DNA of 64,000 nt from Pelodera strongyloides. Lineage: Eukaryota > Nematoda > Chromadorea > Rhabditida > Rhabditidae. The translations under genes and the position numbers were made by a program. Below the pieces are notes generated by a model. The model searched no databases. It was given only the letters and a program-made list of their open reading frames with translations, and was not told the origin of the DNA. Of the stretch, positions 11,973 through 24,009 are shown in pieces (the first letter of the stretch is position 1; the number at the start of each line of letters is the position of its first letter). The stretch lies in the NCBI GenBank assembly GCA_036852015.1, contig JAANDG010000005.1:310001-374000 (forward strand). The letters are read 5' to 3'.

Positions 11973-12050
11973 TCCTCTCTCTCTCTCCTCTCTTTCTCTC
12001 TCTCTTTCTCTCTCGCTATCTTTCTCTCTCTCTCTCTTTCTCTCTCTCTC
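11973..12050 (+). repeat. (CT)n microsatellite
   Basis: CT-rich run with TTTCTC interruptions, flanked by ordinary intergenic sequence. Confidence 0.85.
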
Positions 12051-12344
12051 CCCAATTGCAATTGGCTCCAATTGAGCGTGGTGACCCTTTTGGAATAGGG
12101 GAAAGGACTGAAGGAAAAAGAAAGAAAAGACAATTCAAGTGCCAGTGATTCCCTTGAACACTGAAAATGTATTTAAAATTCTAAGAATTTTCCACAAAGG
12201 ACAATACCAGAAAAGGGAGAATTTGGTGTTCTTTCGCTGAATAGTTTATGTTTTTAAGTGCGCATAGGCACATAGGGATGCCTGCGCGAACTTACTTTGC
12301 ACTTTATTGTAAGAACAAATAGTTAGGAGTTTACGATCCTAAGA

Positions 12345-12531
12345 TTAAAGCGATACAACATCCGGTTTTTGAAAAGTACGTCGGACCCTATATTCCAAGT
12401 TGTGTATGTAAATAACTGCGTGACACTGCACGATTTTTACACTAATTATATCCATTTGCGTGCAACATGTGGGAATGAAATTGTCCGGCATACGTTAAAA
12501 ACCGGCTGTTATATCACTTGAAATTTTAATA
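12345..12531. mobile_element. MITE family A copy
   Basis: Begins TTAAAGCGATACAACATCCGG followed by TTTTTGAAA, and ends with the complementary AAAACCGGCTGTTATATCACTT. The left flank is TTAA; the right flank has decayed to TTGA. The interior is AT-rich and non-coding, length about 187 bp. Confidence 0.72.
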
Positions 12532-13104
12532 TTAAAAGTATAGTACATCCAAAGGGATCTACTTTTGTTGCTACTATTTCGCGCGCGAATGTCACCAAGA
12601 AAACAAATTTGCGATTTTTAGTGGAAAGCAATTATCCTAAACACTTTATTAGATATTATTCCTTCTCACCAAAGACACCCTTCCTTTGAAGTCTTTTCGG
12701 CGCGTGCCGAACACTTAATAAATCACTGAACCCATAAAAAAACGAAAGAAAATACGTGTTGCTAACGATGGGGACGACATAATTCATACTAAATTGATGC
12801 TGGGAACCAACCGGGAGAGGATTGGGCGATATTTGGTGGGTTAATGGGAAATTCTATGATCTTTACATGGTGCGCGACGAGAATTGCATTATCTTTGCAC
12901 TGATGCTTTGATAGCATTCACTTCACTACTGTAACGCGAAGACACTGTCTAATTTGCTATCAACTTTATTACCTAACCTCAAGCTAGCTACTTGTATCTT
13001 ATCACTCTAATTACGCCTTAGGCAGCACAAGTTCTATAATCTACGGACCCCTTGAGACCAGTGTGACATACTTTCTTAGTTTCATATTTGTTAAAATTCC
13101 TTAT

Positions 13105-13140
13105 AATTAACTCCACCTAGGCGTTTAGGTAGAGTTAATT
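13105..13140. repeat. 14-bp arm inverted repeat
   Basis: AATTAACTCCACCT and AGGTAGAGTTAATT are complementary with one mismatch around an 8-base centre. No function can be assigned. Confidence 0.6.
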
Positions 13141-13654
13141 TCCTTATACTACTAGTCTCACACATATTTCGTATAGTCCCTAAAAAGTCCCTAGTCGTAG
13201 TCTTCAAAAAAACGTGTCGCCTTAGAATTACTCCAGGATGGATTTGCCCTTCAACTTCACAGGCAGGGTGGTCGTTTCTATACAACTTTTCAAAAAAAAC
13301 CGTCGCCGACCCCACATGATCTTATTTTCCAATTATAATTATACTAAAATCCACATTATTTTAATAACTACGAAGTTTTTACCTTAGGAAAAAGTTCGTA
13401 CCACATTATTCTAATAATTCGTACGGCATCTTGGGTCTAATAATAATAGTAGTAACTACGGTACTTGGACACCTATATAATTCCTGAATACCCAGCCATG
13501 GGACCCCATATTTCACCGGGGAAAAATATTAAATTGTTTGTTAAACGACACTTTCGACATGATTATAGGGACACCATGTTTTCCACGTCTCATTTCCACT
13601 TTCGGTGTGAAGTGTGTTCGTGCACAGCTTCCTGAGTAACACTTTTGGAAAAAC

Positions 13655-13785
13655 TCTCTTTCTCTCTTTCTCTTTCTCTCTCTTTCTCTCTCACTCTCTC
13701 TCTCTCCTCTCTCTCTCTCTCTTTCTCTGTATCTCTGAGTCTCTCTCTCTCTTTCTATATCTCTCTCTCTCTTTCCCTCTCTATT
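13655..13785 (+). repeat. (CT)n-rich microsatellite block
   Basis: About 130 bp of CTCTTT/CTCTCT repeats with short interruptions. It produces serine/leucine-rich spurious frames in two phases. Confidence 0.88.
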
Positions 13786-15868
13786 CTTCTACATCCAAAC
13801 CCCATCCTGCACTTCCCAGTGAGCTGCCCTTATGGGGTGCTGTCCCACACGTGATTTTTCCATGTATAAAAGTGTCTCCATTCGCGGTAATCCCGAGTTT
13901 CCTGATAAAGAATACCGGAAAAGTTTTTCCCTCCACTGAAAAAGAGCACCGAATTGATAACATTTTGATTTTGCGCTCGGTAAGAAATTGTCATCACATG
14001 TGAAAATATGATCCAATAGAATGTCACCTAAATGTGGATTTTGATGTCTTTTTATATTTTATGACGTCATCAGCTTAGGTTGTTAAACCCAGGAAGATGT
14101 AGCATTGGACTTTACCTTTACATGGATATTCCGTTAGCATTTAAGAGTAAAGTTCAGAAGCGGTGTCGGAGGAACTAGGCGTCTACACTCCGAGTAGATT
14201 GTAATTTCTTGGGACTAAGGTTAGAAAAAACTGTGTATACTAATCAGATACATGGTCCAAAGGAGAAAACAGCTTGTGATGTGCTGTAAAAGTGCGTGTA
14301 CTGTAAAAAAAATTATGTGAGACACAAAATTACCATAGTCTTGTGAAACCCATGAACCACGAAGTGGTGAACCATATCATGATGGGGACTATGGGATTTT
14401 GAAACTATCGGATACTTACAATCTGGAACTTCGGTACGCAGGCTATATTTGAAGCCTGAAAAGACCCATCACTTGGGCCCAATTATTTGTTATGTATGTG
14501 TATATGGATCGTCTTCCTTCAGAATGTGGTGTCCTCATGTGGGTCCGTGGCCAAATGAGATATGAGCCCGTTGCGTTCAATTAGTGGCGTCGTTTCCCTC
14601 AGGCCCTGCAAAAGCTCCCTCTCTATCGCTCTCTATCTTTCTATCTCTTTCCTTGTGACTCTCTCTTTCCTTGTGACTCTCTCTCTCTCTCTCTCTCTCT
14701 TTACTAATTTACGACTTCATTCTAGCAAGCTTGCTAGTAAGATTATCGACCACGAGCTGCAAATGTAGAGTGGAGCCGACGAAACTAATGAGTATTCCAC
14801 TCAATGCTAATTACTGGCTGTAATACTTTATTATCGACTTTCTGAGGATAACACCATATTAGACTATAAAACTAGGAAGCTGAATTACATAGGGTATGAT
14901 GGTTGCGTTATATTTATGCTTTTTTTGAGAAGTTAGTGAATAGTTTATTGATACATACATCGAAACATATGCACTCAAAAGGATACCCTAAGCTGAACGT
15001 GCTTCACAACAGTTCCTACTAACAAGGGTCCAAACTAATACACATACAGAGTACATTAAATCATATTAAAGTTGTAGGTTTATCATTGTATACATCCTCA
15101 TTCGCAGGTTTCTGTATGTAAGTTATGCCCGATGTGGATCTTTGGACTCTTTTTTCAGTTAGGTTTTTCCGTTCGTTTACAAGCGTTGCTAGGTCGGAGA
15201 GAAATAAAATATTAGGAAAACATGCTGCGTTTTGTGACCAACACGGTCAAGCAACGCGCATTCTAGTCGAAAACACAACGAATTATTTTTGATTACGCAC
15301 TTCTTTATTGTTGTGCAAGTTGTTCATATGGTTCGAGTAATATTCCAACGTGGTCGCGTATGTATCTCAAACACATTTGTGTTCATCGGTGCACATGAAT
15401 TACGTATACCTAGGTTTATTTATACATATACAGCGTATGATCGTACATAGCTCTGCAAGAACCCCTGCTCCAGCACCGTTTCTGAGGATTTCGGTTGATA
15501 TAACTGGGTGCACTTTATCTTTTTTCTTCCTACCAAGGACGACATGGTCTGATATAGTAGAAGTTGTTATAGCTATTAACCGTTTATCAAGGAATGCTTA
15601 TGATTCCCAGAAGGCCCAGGATGATTCTAGAAACAATTCCTTCCTTGCCCTAAATTCATACTTATGTTTTCCACGTTTCCATATTCAAATTCCGTAGTGC
15701 ACCCTGAGTGTTCTCTGGTCTCCAAATCCTCCTTCCATAAATAGGTCCTGAGGCGAAGAGGAGAGAATCAGCTGATGGTCAGCTGACTGCCCTTGCAAAG
15801 TCCTTCGAGTGTACGTTAGTGTTTTCCCGGCTTCAAAATAAGGCCTCCGTTGTTTACCAGGCATCCCT

Positions 15869-15995
15869 CGAAGGGCCACACCGCCATGCGCGGAATGCAG
15901 CACCAGTGGGCCTTGGTCTTTAGGCGCTTGGGCACATCAACAAGGTCATAAGGTATTGTGAGGTCTGAGGCGCAAGTGATAATGACCTATTCAGA
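15869..15995 (+). repeat. tRNA-like SINE candidate, copy 1
   Basis: Shares with 16700-16818 an ordered series of blocks: CCATG(C/T)GCG, GGCC/CGCCTTGGTCT, AGGCGCTTG, GCACATCAA, TCATAAGGTATTGTGAGG, then a B-box-like segment, then GAC(C)TATTCAGA. This copy has a degenerate B-box (GGTCTGAGGC). The two copies lie about 830 bp apart in the same orientation. Confidence 0.55.
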
Positions 15996-16414
15996 ATTTC
16001 TTGCCATTGAAAAGGAGAGTGTGTCTCGCGCTTTCGAAACGTATTCTACAATATACAAATTTGTCGCATCATGTCCACTTTCGGTTCAGTCAGGGCGCAG
16101 AGATTTGCATATTGCATCACTTGTCCAGTGTACGATTCACAAACCACCTGTCATACCGCTTTAGGGAGAAATGGACCAAGTCCACCATCCTTGCTTCCAA
16201 AATGGTTTACTTGCAGAGACAAGTATGGAATAGTCTTTATATGGATAAGTTCCAGCATCCTAAAAGTTCATTCTCGGAAGTTTTACTGACCTTTTTGTTT
16301 ATCCGCGCGGCCTATTTTTTGTTTTAATTGCATATTATGAAATACAAGACTACATCCTAGCCCTATAAGGGCCACGTAAACAACAAGTCTCTCTGCACTT
16401 TCACTTTTCCTTCT

Positions 16415-16447
16415 TTCTCCTCTCTCTCTCCCTCTCTCTCTCTCTCC

Positions 16448-16487
<40 letters not shown>

Positions 16488-16502
16488 CCCTCTCTCTCTC
16501 TT
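16415..16502 (+). repeat. (CT)n microsatellite
   Basis: Long CTCTCT run with CCCTC interruptions, among the purest in the window. Confidence 0.9.
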
Positions 16503-16699
16503 TGTCTAAAACCCCTTTTTAACGGATTAGTTCCTGTTGTTTGTTATTACGAGGAGGAACTATAGATAACTTACAGTATACTTATATCCGTAGTACGTTG
16601 AATGTACAGTTCCATAATAATTTCAACCTGAACACCACAGGCGCACTGCGGGGGTATCATTTGGGGTCGCGGTAGCATCGCCAAGATGTTGCCGCGCTC

Positions 16700-16818
16700 C
16701 AAGAGTGTGCCATGTGCGTAATGCGGCACCGGTGCGCCTTGGTCTAGGCGCTTGAGCACATCAAGTTCATAAGGTATTGTGAGGTTCGAGGCCCAAGTGC
16801 TGCTGACTTATTCAGATG
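16700..16818 (+). repeat. tRNA-like SINE candidate, copy 2 (intact B-box)
   Basis: Contains GGTTCGAGGCC, an exact match to the RNA polymerase III B-box consensus. Upstream, CCTTGGTCTAGGCGC resembles the A-box/D-arm region of leucine tRNAs. It is homologous to 15869-15995, so this is a dispersed repeat rather than a single tRNA gene. A tRNA-derived SINE is the best reading. No poly(A) tail or target duplication was identified. Confidence 0.55.
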
Positions 16819-17482
16819 TTAATGACTTATTCAGATGCATTGTTAGGATACTGTAAAAATATTTGTAGAATATGCCATATTTCGCTTTTCTTTGCCAAAG
16901 ACCTATTGTATCGCAGTAATTTCTCTGCCACTCCATCAGACCGAAAAACTTCGTCTCTTTGTTTGGGAACAGGTTTTTTCTTCAAGAAAACTTGAAAACA
17001 TTCTTGATTTCTTATTTTGTTTTGTTGTAAAAGAATAGCAAAATAAAAACTAGTTTTTTTGTGTATACCTTCTGTGTGCGTTCCCAACGTGGTCATTTTT
17101 TTTATCAATTAGCTTGTTCATTTTTCGCCGTGTTTGCTTTGTGCGTTTCTATTATTTATCTTGACATATTGCAGGTACAGCCATGTGCTAAACGGCTAAA
17201 CAACGCAAGCTGTGGGATACCGTGGGATGAGGTTTTGCTAAACTGAATATTTGATCTTCACTTCTGAAACTGCCTTCTCATTGGCTGGATACTGTATGCC
17301 TGATCTGCATATCAGCACGTCAGATCCAAACTTGATTTCTAGAAATTGCATAGGTGTTGGTCCAGTGGCTGGCAATTCTTCGTAGCGCACAAGCAGATAT
17401 TCATATTCAATTACGTAAATATTTACAATATTTATATGTTTTCAACATTTATGATATGCGTGCCAGCCTATCTCTCTCCCTG

Positions 17483-17483
17483 C

Positions 17484-17514
<31 letters not shown>
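17483..17514 (+). repeat. (CT)n microsatellite
   Basis: Near-pure CT repeat. Confidence 0.85.
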
Positions 17515-17515
<1 letters not shown>

Positions 17516-17993
17516 TTTATTGTTGTTTATTTGCCAACACAAAATGTTTGCATAATCAGTAAAGATCGCACGTGCGCTCGGCCTCCACAGCCTGTTACTA
17601 AACAACAAAACAAAACTCTTTTGCTCCTTGCTCCTTTTGCAAACCCGATTTCAATTGTTCGCGATTTCTCAATAGCAAAAGGTGGTTGCTGTGCGGGCAA
17701 AGTTGAAAAGATATACCTCTCTATGTTCTCTCTCTCTCTCTACATCTCCTCTTTAACACTTCTTCCTCTGTTTGTCTCCATATCTCTCTCATTCTCTCAC
17801 TCTCTCCACGCGAGTTTTTGGAAGACTTCTTCAGTCCGCAGCTCGTGTAAACTCGTACCGGGTCTCCGCGTAGTCTCTGACCGAGAACTCTATTTTGTTC
17901 CCTTCCTTACTCCTTTTTTCCACAACACCCTACTATCCAATGCGAAAACAAACACAGTATCACCTTTCACGTGTTCCGGAAAATTTGAAATGA

Positions 17994-18121
17994 TTTGTAG
18001 CCCTAAGCCTAAGCCTAAGCCTAAGCGTTCCGTTCGGTAGTTTTTACAATTAGGTTTCTAGTTTGTAGCCCTAAGCCTAGCCTAAGCGTTCCGTTCAGTA
18101 GTTCTTATAATTAGGTTCTAG
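17994..18121 (+). repeat. Two-unit tandem duplication with CCTAAG repeats
   Basis: Units 17994-18061 and 18062-18121 both begin TTTGTAGCCCTAAGCC and share GCGTTCCGTTC(G/A)GTAGTT and ATTAGGTT(T)CTAG. The first has four CCTAAG motifs, the second fewer. CCTAAG differs from the animal telomere repeat, and there is no long array. Confidence 0.8.
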
Positions 18122-18825
18122 GATAACCCTAAGTTTTCATACACTGGCGGTTGGCCACTTTCAATTAGGAGTAAGTTTACTGTCATTAGGTGTCACTCTG
18201 GGACTTTAGGTACAAGCATTACGACATTCTTGTCCTTATTAGGACCAGATGTTCCATCATTTTATGTTACTTCTCTATTATGTTGATTTTCGTTAAATCC
18301 TTTATCACACACAAACAAGCTATAGAACAAAGCTTACATAATATATTTTGTAGTTTAATGTTTTTAAAAGCAATGTTGACAATAATCTCTAATAGCAACA
18401 ACGGCTCGCAGTAAACAAGGACATATAACTTGTGATCGAGTCGAGTTTTGAAACATTTTCAGTTGAAATGAGTGACTCATATAATACATTTTTTTCATTT
18501 TGTAATAGTTTTGTGAATGTTTTTAAGTTTTCCTGGTATGCCACGTGCCCACCCGTGTTGGTGAATCATCGTTCATAACTATTAGCATAGAGAGTAATAG
18601 TCGGAATAAGTCATAAACCACACTTTTGCTTTATATGGCATTTTTTTGTGGTTTAATCGCCCGCGTTTGAGGTGAACACTAACGACATTGCCCATTGTTT
18701 TAAGTTGGTGACGAGTAGACCTAGGAATCTGAATAATCATTATTACCATTTTATTGCCTTCTGAATTTACACAATTCAAATTGTCTTGATGCACGTGCTG
18801 CCAAGGTGTCTAGTCTAATGTCCTT

Positions 18826-18828
<3 letters not shown>

Positions 18829-18891
<63 letters not shown>
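18829..18891 (+). repeat. Pure (CT)n microsatellite
   Basis: About 60 bp of essentially uninterrupted CT, the purest tract in the window. Confidence 0.92.
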
Positions 18892-18894
<3 letters not shown>

Positions 18895-19229
18895 GAATAC
18901 CTCTCTATTCTCAGTTCCCCTAATCCTCACTTCCACTTTTTATGACTTTTCTACTTCTTCTATGAACTACTCTCGGATGTCTGCCATGGGACATGAAAGA
19001 GTGCCGGACGCGCAGAGTCCGCTCAGCTGATCCAAGTACATCTATGTACATGCATCAGAAGAAAAAGGAAAGAGCTACTGAGATCCCGTTGATCGCATTC
19101 TGAAGTGGGCGGGGCCAGCCTTCTGAATTGCCTCCGGGAACAAGTATAAAATGTTCCGACACTGCCTCTTGATAATGTTCCAAGCCAAGCCCTGGTTCTA
19201 GGTCCCTATTTTGACAGGCCTAAAACACT

Positions 19230-19401
19230 TTAAAGCGATATGGTGCCTGGTTTTGAAACTTATGTTGGACACATTCCCATGTGGTATATCCAATTTTGAT
19301 CCATTATGTGCCCGAAGTGCCTAGATGGGCGCAGAAATTTGCATGTAATACACTAGAATGTAGTCGTCTAGAATACGCTTCAAACAAGCCGGTTCCGCAT
19401 A
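19230..19401. mobile_element. MITE family A/B copy
   Basis: Left end TTAAAGCGATATGGTGCCTGG with GTTTTGAAAC. The right end keeps ACGCTTCAAACAAGCCGG but lacks the outermost bases. AT-rich interior with no coding capacity. Confidence 0.55.
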
Positions 19402-21707
19402 TTTTTATTCCGCCTAACACATCATCTAATATTGCCCTTCGTTGTGCGTGATGCTTATCACACTCTTTTTTCTGTATTTATTTATTATGTTTTCCCGTCT
19501 CGACTCTCTCTGTATCATTGTGTTCTGACCTGTTCTCTCTCTATTCTCCTGGCTGGCTACGTGCCTAATCAGCTGATACACTCTCAATCAGCTGTTCGAC
19601 GGGGAGGGGGTTTGAATTTTCATTTGTACCCTTTGGTGCCATGTGCTATCCCTTCCCGGGTAGATCTAAATGAAATCGTAGTATAAAAGAATGCCTGGGA
19701 GCCTTGGAACTCCCCGAGCTGATCCGTCTCTCAGTGATCAGGGTTTGAAACAAATCCTGGACTACTGCATTTCCATGTATTATATGCAAATTTATGTGCG
19801 CTCTTGTGTTTTCTCGGCATATTTTAGAACATGCGCCTTTATAAACCACGCGCCATAACTCTTTAAAGTATGTCCTCATTAATCTCAAGATCTCTGGTCC
19901 TTTGAGAAAGATGGATTCCATCTCTCTTAGCTCCGGACATCCACCCACAATATAGAACTTTTTTGCACCAGGTGTCTACGTGCTATATAGTTTGTCAGTT
20001 GTTGCCTGACATCTCTATTTATAACTTTTTTTCTAAATGACCATTATTCGTGACAAACTAGCAACACTTTTTCATTCATTGAAAATCGTTTTCTTTCAGG
20101 GTCAAGCTCACTAAAAGTTGTACACGATGAATTGAAATGGGCTCTCTAATGTTGTTTTACAAATTGTAATTTCTTCTGTCTGAGCATCAAGTCAAGCATA
20201 AACATGTGTCGCTATCAAACGGCCAGACTTTTGGCTGTTTGACTCATTTAATGGTTTGGTTAATTGCCCGTCGGGCGAGCATCATTCCACCCGGGACCAA
20301 TTTCCTCTTCGATTAATGGATTGTGCTTTATCATGCCCGGGCGAGGGCCAAATGTTGCCGAATTTCGAGAGTTGATGGGACCAAAGGTTGTTTCAGAACT
20401 TTGAAGAGTATTCACTTAGGTTAATCGATTTGAACTGTGGGATCAGTATCATTAAATTAACGAAGTGCGAGAGAGAGTAGAGAGAGAGTGCGAGAGAGAG
20501 AAACAGGGTAGAGAGAGACTTTCTACTTCCTTATAGTTTGTTATGATTGTTATTCGCATTTATTCATATTCGCTGATATTTTTCATATTCTTCAATATTT
20601 ACTCTTCTCTTCCTCTCCATTATGATTTGCTTGGTTTCCCTTGATGAGCCAATTGTCCCTCATTCAGTTCATCATAATTTGATGTTTTTCTCCGAATATT
20701 ATATGTCTTTCTAGATAATAAGCGGATTCAGCCACCCTCGCACACTCCCACAAAAATCCCCCGATTATACATATGGGGTCTTTGAGGGATTAACGGGAGT
20801 TTCATAATGATAAGGAGTATGTAATAATCAACTCAATTCAAGCCCAATTGTCTTAATCCTAGTGTTTGAGGAACTTTGTTCTACATGGTATTCTTTCAAC
20901 ATATATGATCTGGTTTAATCTGCACGCAGAGTGTAAAGGCTGTCTACGTCTACGGCTCTACGAAACTTCATCTTGGTATTTATTGAATTCATTAAATTTA
21001 CACATTTCAAGAATTTTACTAATTATAATTATATCACCACGTTTTCCCTAACTAAAAACATGGGAGTGGGTGTAAGGTTATAAGCACATGTCATAACCCA
21101 GCATCCATGTGATATTCACTTTCTTTATCACTTCCCTTGCAAAGATAACCTTGTTGTGCGTTGATAAATTTCGACTTGGCTTTTGGCGCCACGCTGGTTT
21201 GCTTTTTTTTCAGTCGTAACGTCAGTTTGTCAATTTTTAGTAAACAATTATTAGGTTAAGGTGCTATCACTTCCTTGAATTCATATTAATTTGAGCGAAC
21301 CGATACCAAAACTCTTCCGCGCAGAAGTATTTTCCGCCGCAGCGGTGCGGTGTGTGCGCCACAAGTGTGCCGCGCGTACGCCTATTGGAATTGTGCGCCT
21401 GCATCAAGTGAAGCAACCTTTACTTCCGGACAAAACAACTTTGGGATTAAGAGAACTTGTTTTTATTTCTTACTTAATAACCTTGTGTGCAAAAAATCTC
21501 CAGATAATTTTTCGTTTTTCTTTCCGCTGACTATTTGATGTGAGTCCTCTCAGCATGTGCACCCACTATGTGGTGTTCAGTTGTTTATTTGAATGGAAAC
21601 TGGTTTTTACGAGAATAAGACTTCCCCACAACTTGGAGATCTTTACTGATGTAGTTGACTCGATACTGACAATGAGCAATGATGGTTCTTATAGTCTCTC
21701 TCCACCC

Positions 21708-21711
21708 TCTC

Positions 21712-21748
<37 letters not shown>

Positions 21749-21790
21749 GTCTATCTTTCTCCTCTCTCCTCTCTTTCCCTCTCTCTCCCT
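21708..21790 (+). repeat. (CT)n-rich microsatellite
   Basis: CT run interrupted by CTGTCTGTCTAT and CTCCTCTC. Any protein frame through it is an artefact of the repeat. Confidence 0.85.
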
Positions 21791-22213
21791 TCAAGATTGT
21801 ATAAGAGTGTATTGTGTTAATATGTATATGCCATCCAAAAGGCATTACTTCCATGCCGCACAATAAGAAATAGAACTTGTTTGGTCTGTGTCTGCAGTCA
21901 TCATTCTCGTAAAGTCACTACTAGTTCTCTTTGCTTTTTGAGGGAACCTGGTGCCTTTTGAGACAATAGAAGCAAATACTTCCCTAAATGCTGAAGTGGA
22001 CGCACGCTATAGCTGACCACTACTGATCATGGGGAAAATCATGGGGTTTGACACTGCATCATGTTCTTTCTTGTTATTGTTGCGGATTATTGAGTAGATG
22101 GGTGTCGTCTCAGCTTTTAAGGTCCATGTCGCTTTAACAGTTAGCCTAATGACACTGGCCCTTTGGGTACTCCTTACCAAGTGAGGCTCCCCGTGGTGTC
22201 ATCTCATAGCTCA

Positions 22214-22312
22214 CGACGGCGAGCATATGGCAGTCGCTAAAGCGGTATGACACGTGGTTTTCAGCATATGCTGAACAACTGCATTTCCACGTATTATATG
22301 CAAATTTTTGTG
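22214..22312 (+). mobile_element. MITE family B, left half
   Basis: Has the left terminus TAAAGCGGTATGACACGTGG followed by TTTTC, then ACAACTGCATTTCCACGTAT and TATATGCAAAT, as in other family B copies (48811-48959, 57750-57901). A separate right end (GTCGCTTTAA) lies about 100 bp upstream near 22130, so this may be a rearranged or nested pair. Confidence 0.5.
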
Positions 22313-23156
22313 TTCTTATGTTTTATGTACTATGCTATCGATATGTTATATGGTATGTTATGCACGATATCGATTGATGTCCACATTTTCTTTATTTGCA
22401 CATGGAGTTCGACCATGACTGGTACGGACCGGATAGTACGCAAAGATTCGTCACATTTCGAAACCTTTCGTCTTTCTATCTCTTTTCTGAAACTGAGTCA
22501 GCGAAGGGCGTTCCCCCACCTTCTTTTAACAACTCTCTATACCTCTCTCTCTCTCCCTCTTTCTCTCTCCCTTCCTCTCTGTCTCTCTTGCGCGCGAGCA
22601 CGCGTCCTCCATATTGCTGAATCATTCTAAAATACATAACCAACCCCACAAACGGACGATTGCGATCTTTTCTATTCCCCCTTATAAGCAAATTCCAAAG
22701 ATTATTGACCTCTTTTTTAGAAGTTTTCCATTCCAAAAGCCACATTTCGTCAAGGATTTCGCAGGGATGAAACCATGTAGTCCAAGAACTTATGTTCTCG
22801 AGTTGTATCCTTTCTTATTGGAATCATTGTCTTCTTTTAGCCCTTCTAACCTTTTCATAATAGTGTTTTTGTTCAAATAACCCATGCTATATAATGCGCT
22901 TTGTCGTTAATAATCAGATTATTGTGGGAACATTTCGCAATGAAAGTAATCCAAAGAAAAAAGATTGCGCAAGTATTTGCGTCACGGTGAAAATTGGTCT
23001 CCTTCTTGCATCGTCTATAGTCTATAGGTCGGTAAATCCGCTTTATTACAGTTTTATAACAGCACCAGATCCGGGTCCAGGCCCATGAAAATTAGATTAT
23101 TTCAGTTTTGTGTATAACACCAGCACTTGGTGTTTGTAGGTATCGTGATAACTGTG

Positions 23157-23222
23157 CGTGGTGCCGGTAACTCAATGGTACGGTAGCTGGCCTCTTACTA
23201 TTGGGTCTGCATGTCGATCACG
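23157..23222 (+). repeat. Weak tRNA-like segment
   Basis: GGTAACTCAATGGTACGGTAGC resembles a tRNA D-arm/A-box, and TGTCGATCAC about 40 bases on resembles a degraded B-box. The acceptor stem is not recognisable. It may be a SINE relic. Confidence 0.2.
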
Positions 23223-23590
23223 TTTTTAAATTATTTTAAATTTCTTTATGTCTCTGTTTGCTCGTAAATTCTTCAAGTCCTTGACCCTGTCCTGGTTTGG
23301 CCATTTGGCCCTAACCCTGTTAGTTTGACCAGACGATGTCTAAAAAAAAGTCTCCTAAACCTCAAAGTTTACGCAAACAGTTGATCTCGCAGACAGGGTG
23401 ATCAAGCATCGTAGCATTGTCTGCTCTGTCTGTCCGTGATGTCTGCTTCTCTACTTCTCGGAACTTTCCGTGTATTAAAGATCGGAAATGCACGTTAGAG
23501 AGTTAGAGAGTACATAGAAGCCTAACTTCCGTTTATTTTCTTTTAGTTTATCAGTGCATCTGTTAACCAAATTGAGGAGCGGTGTTTTTA

Positions 23591-23693
23591 GTTTTAGTTG
23601 AAGCATCTTTAGTTGAAGTAGCATCTTTAGTTGAAGTAACTTCTTGGTATAGCAGCATCTTTAGTTGAAGTAACTTCTTGGTATATAATTCAT
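23591..23693 (+). repeat. Nested tandem repeat AGCATCTTTAGTTGAAGTA
   Basis: Three copies of GCATCTTTAGTTGAAG, the last two carrying the extra block TAACTTCTTGGTAT. A short recent tandem expansion in non-coding DNA. Confidence 0.8.
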
Positions 23694-23813
23694 CACGTGT
23701 GGTAACCTACATATCCAATTGTATTCAGTCGTAACTAAGTCGTACACTCAACAATCCTGCAAATTTACATCCACACTACGCAAATGTACAAGTGACAGTG
23801 ACACAGTACCCTG

Positions 23814-24009
23814 ATGAGTGACGTATTCCCTTGGTTCTTGTCCCCAAATTGGGTGCAGATGTTTCTAATCCTTGATCGTTTATTTGCATGCGAGCAAGAT
23901 GTGCCACAGTGTGCTATCTGGGTTGACAATCGCACAGCAGGTGGTAGATTGGGAGGTAGAATGTATGAAGATGGATACCTGAGGCCTGTTCCCAAGATAC
24001 TTAAACTTA
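23814..24009 (+). CDS. Unassigned exon candidate (partial)
   Basis: An open frame from ATG at 23814 runs 65 codons to ATG|GTAAGT, an ideal splice donor at 24010. It includes CAIWVDNRTAGGRLGGRM and EDGYLRPVPKILKLNP, with no low-complexity bias. An alternative start is an exon beginning after GGGTGCAG at 23858. A possible next exon begins after CACTGCAG at 24300 and stays open for about 23 codons to TAA at about 24370. I do not recognise the family. The complementary strand is also open here, so the strand is not certain. It could be a real small gene, one exon of a larger gene, or chance. Confidence 0.3.

Noticed and set aside
13614..14003. 129-codon frame and its overlapping shadows
   Set aside because: The first half translates the CT microsatellite; the second half is open on both strands without coding character.
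17354..18040. 228-codon open frame on the plus strand
   Set aside because: It runs through two CT tracts and a CCTAAG repeat; openness follows from repeat composition and there is no domain or splice support.
17997..18118. Possible telomere-like repeat
   Set aside because: The unit is CCTAAG, only a few copies, embedded in a local tandem duplication, not at a chromosome end.
22247..22630. 127-codon frame
   Set aside because: Begins inside a MITE and ends in a CT tract.
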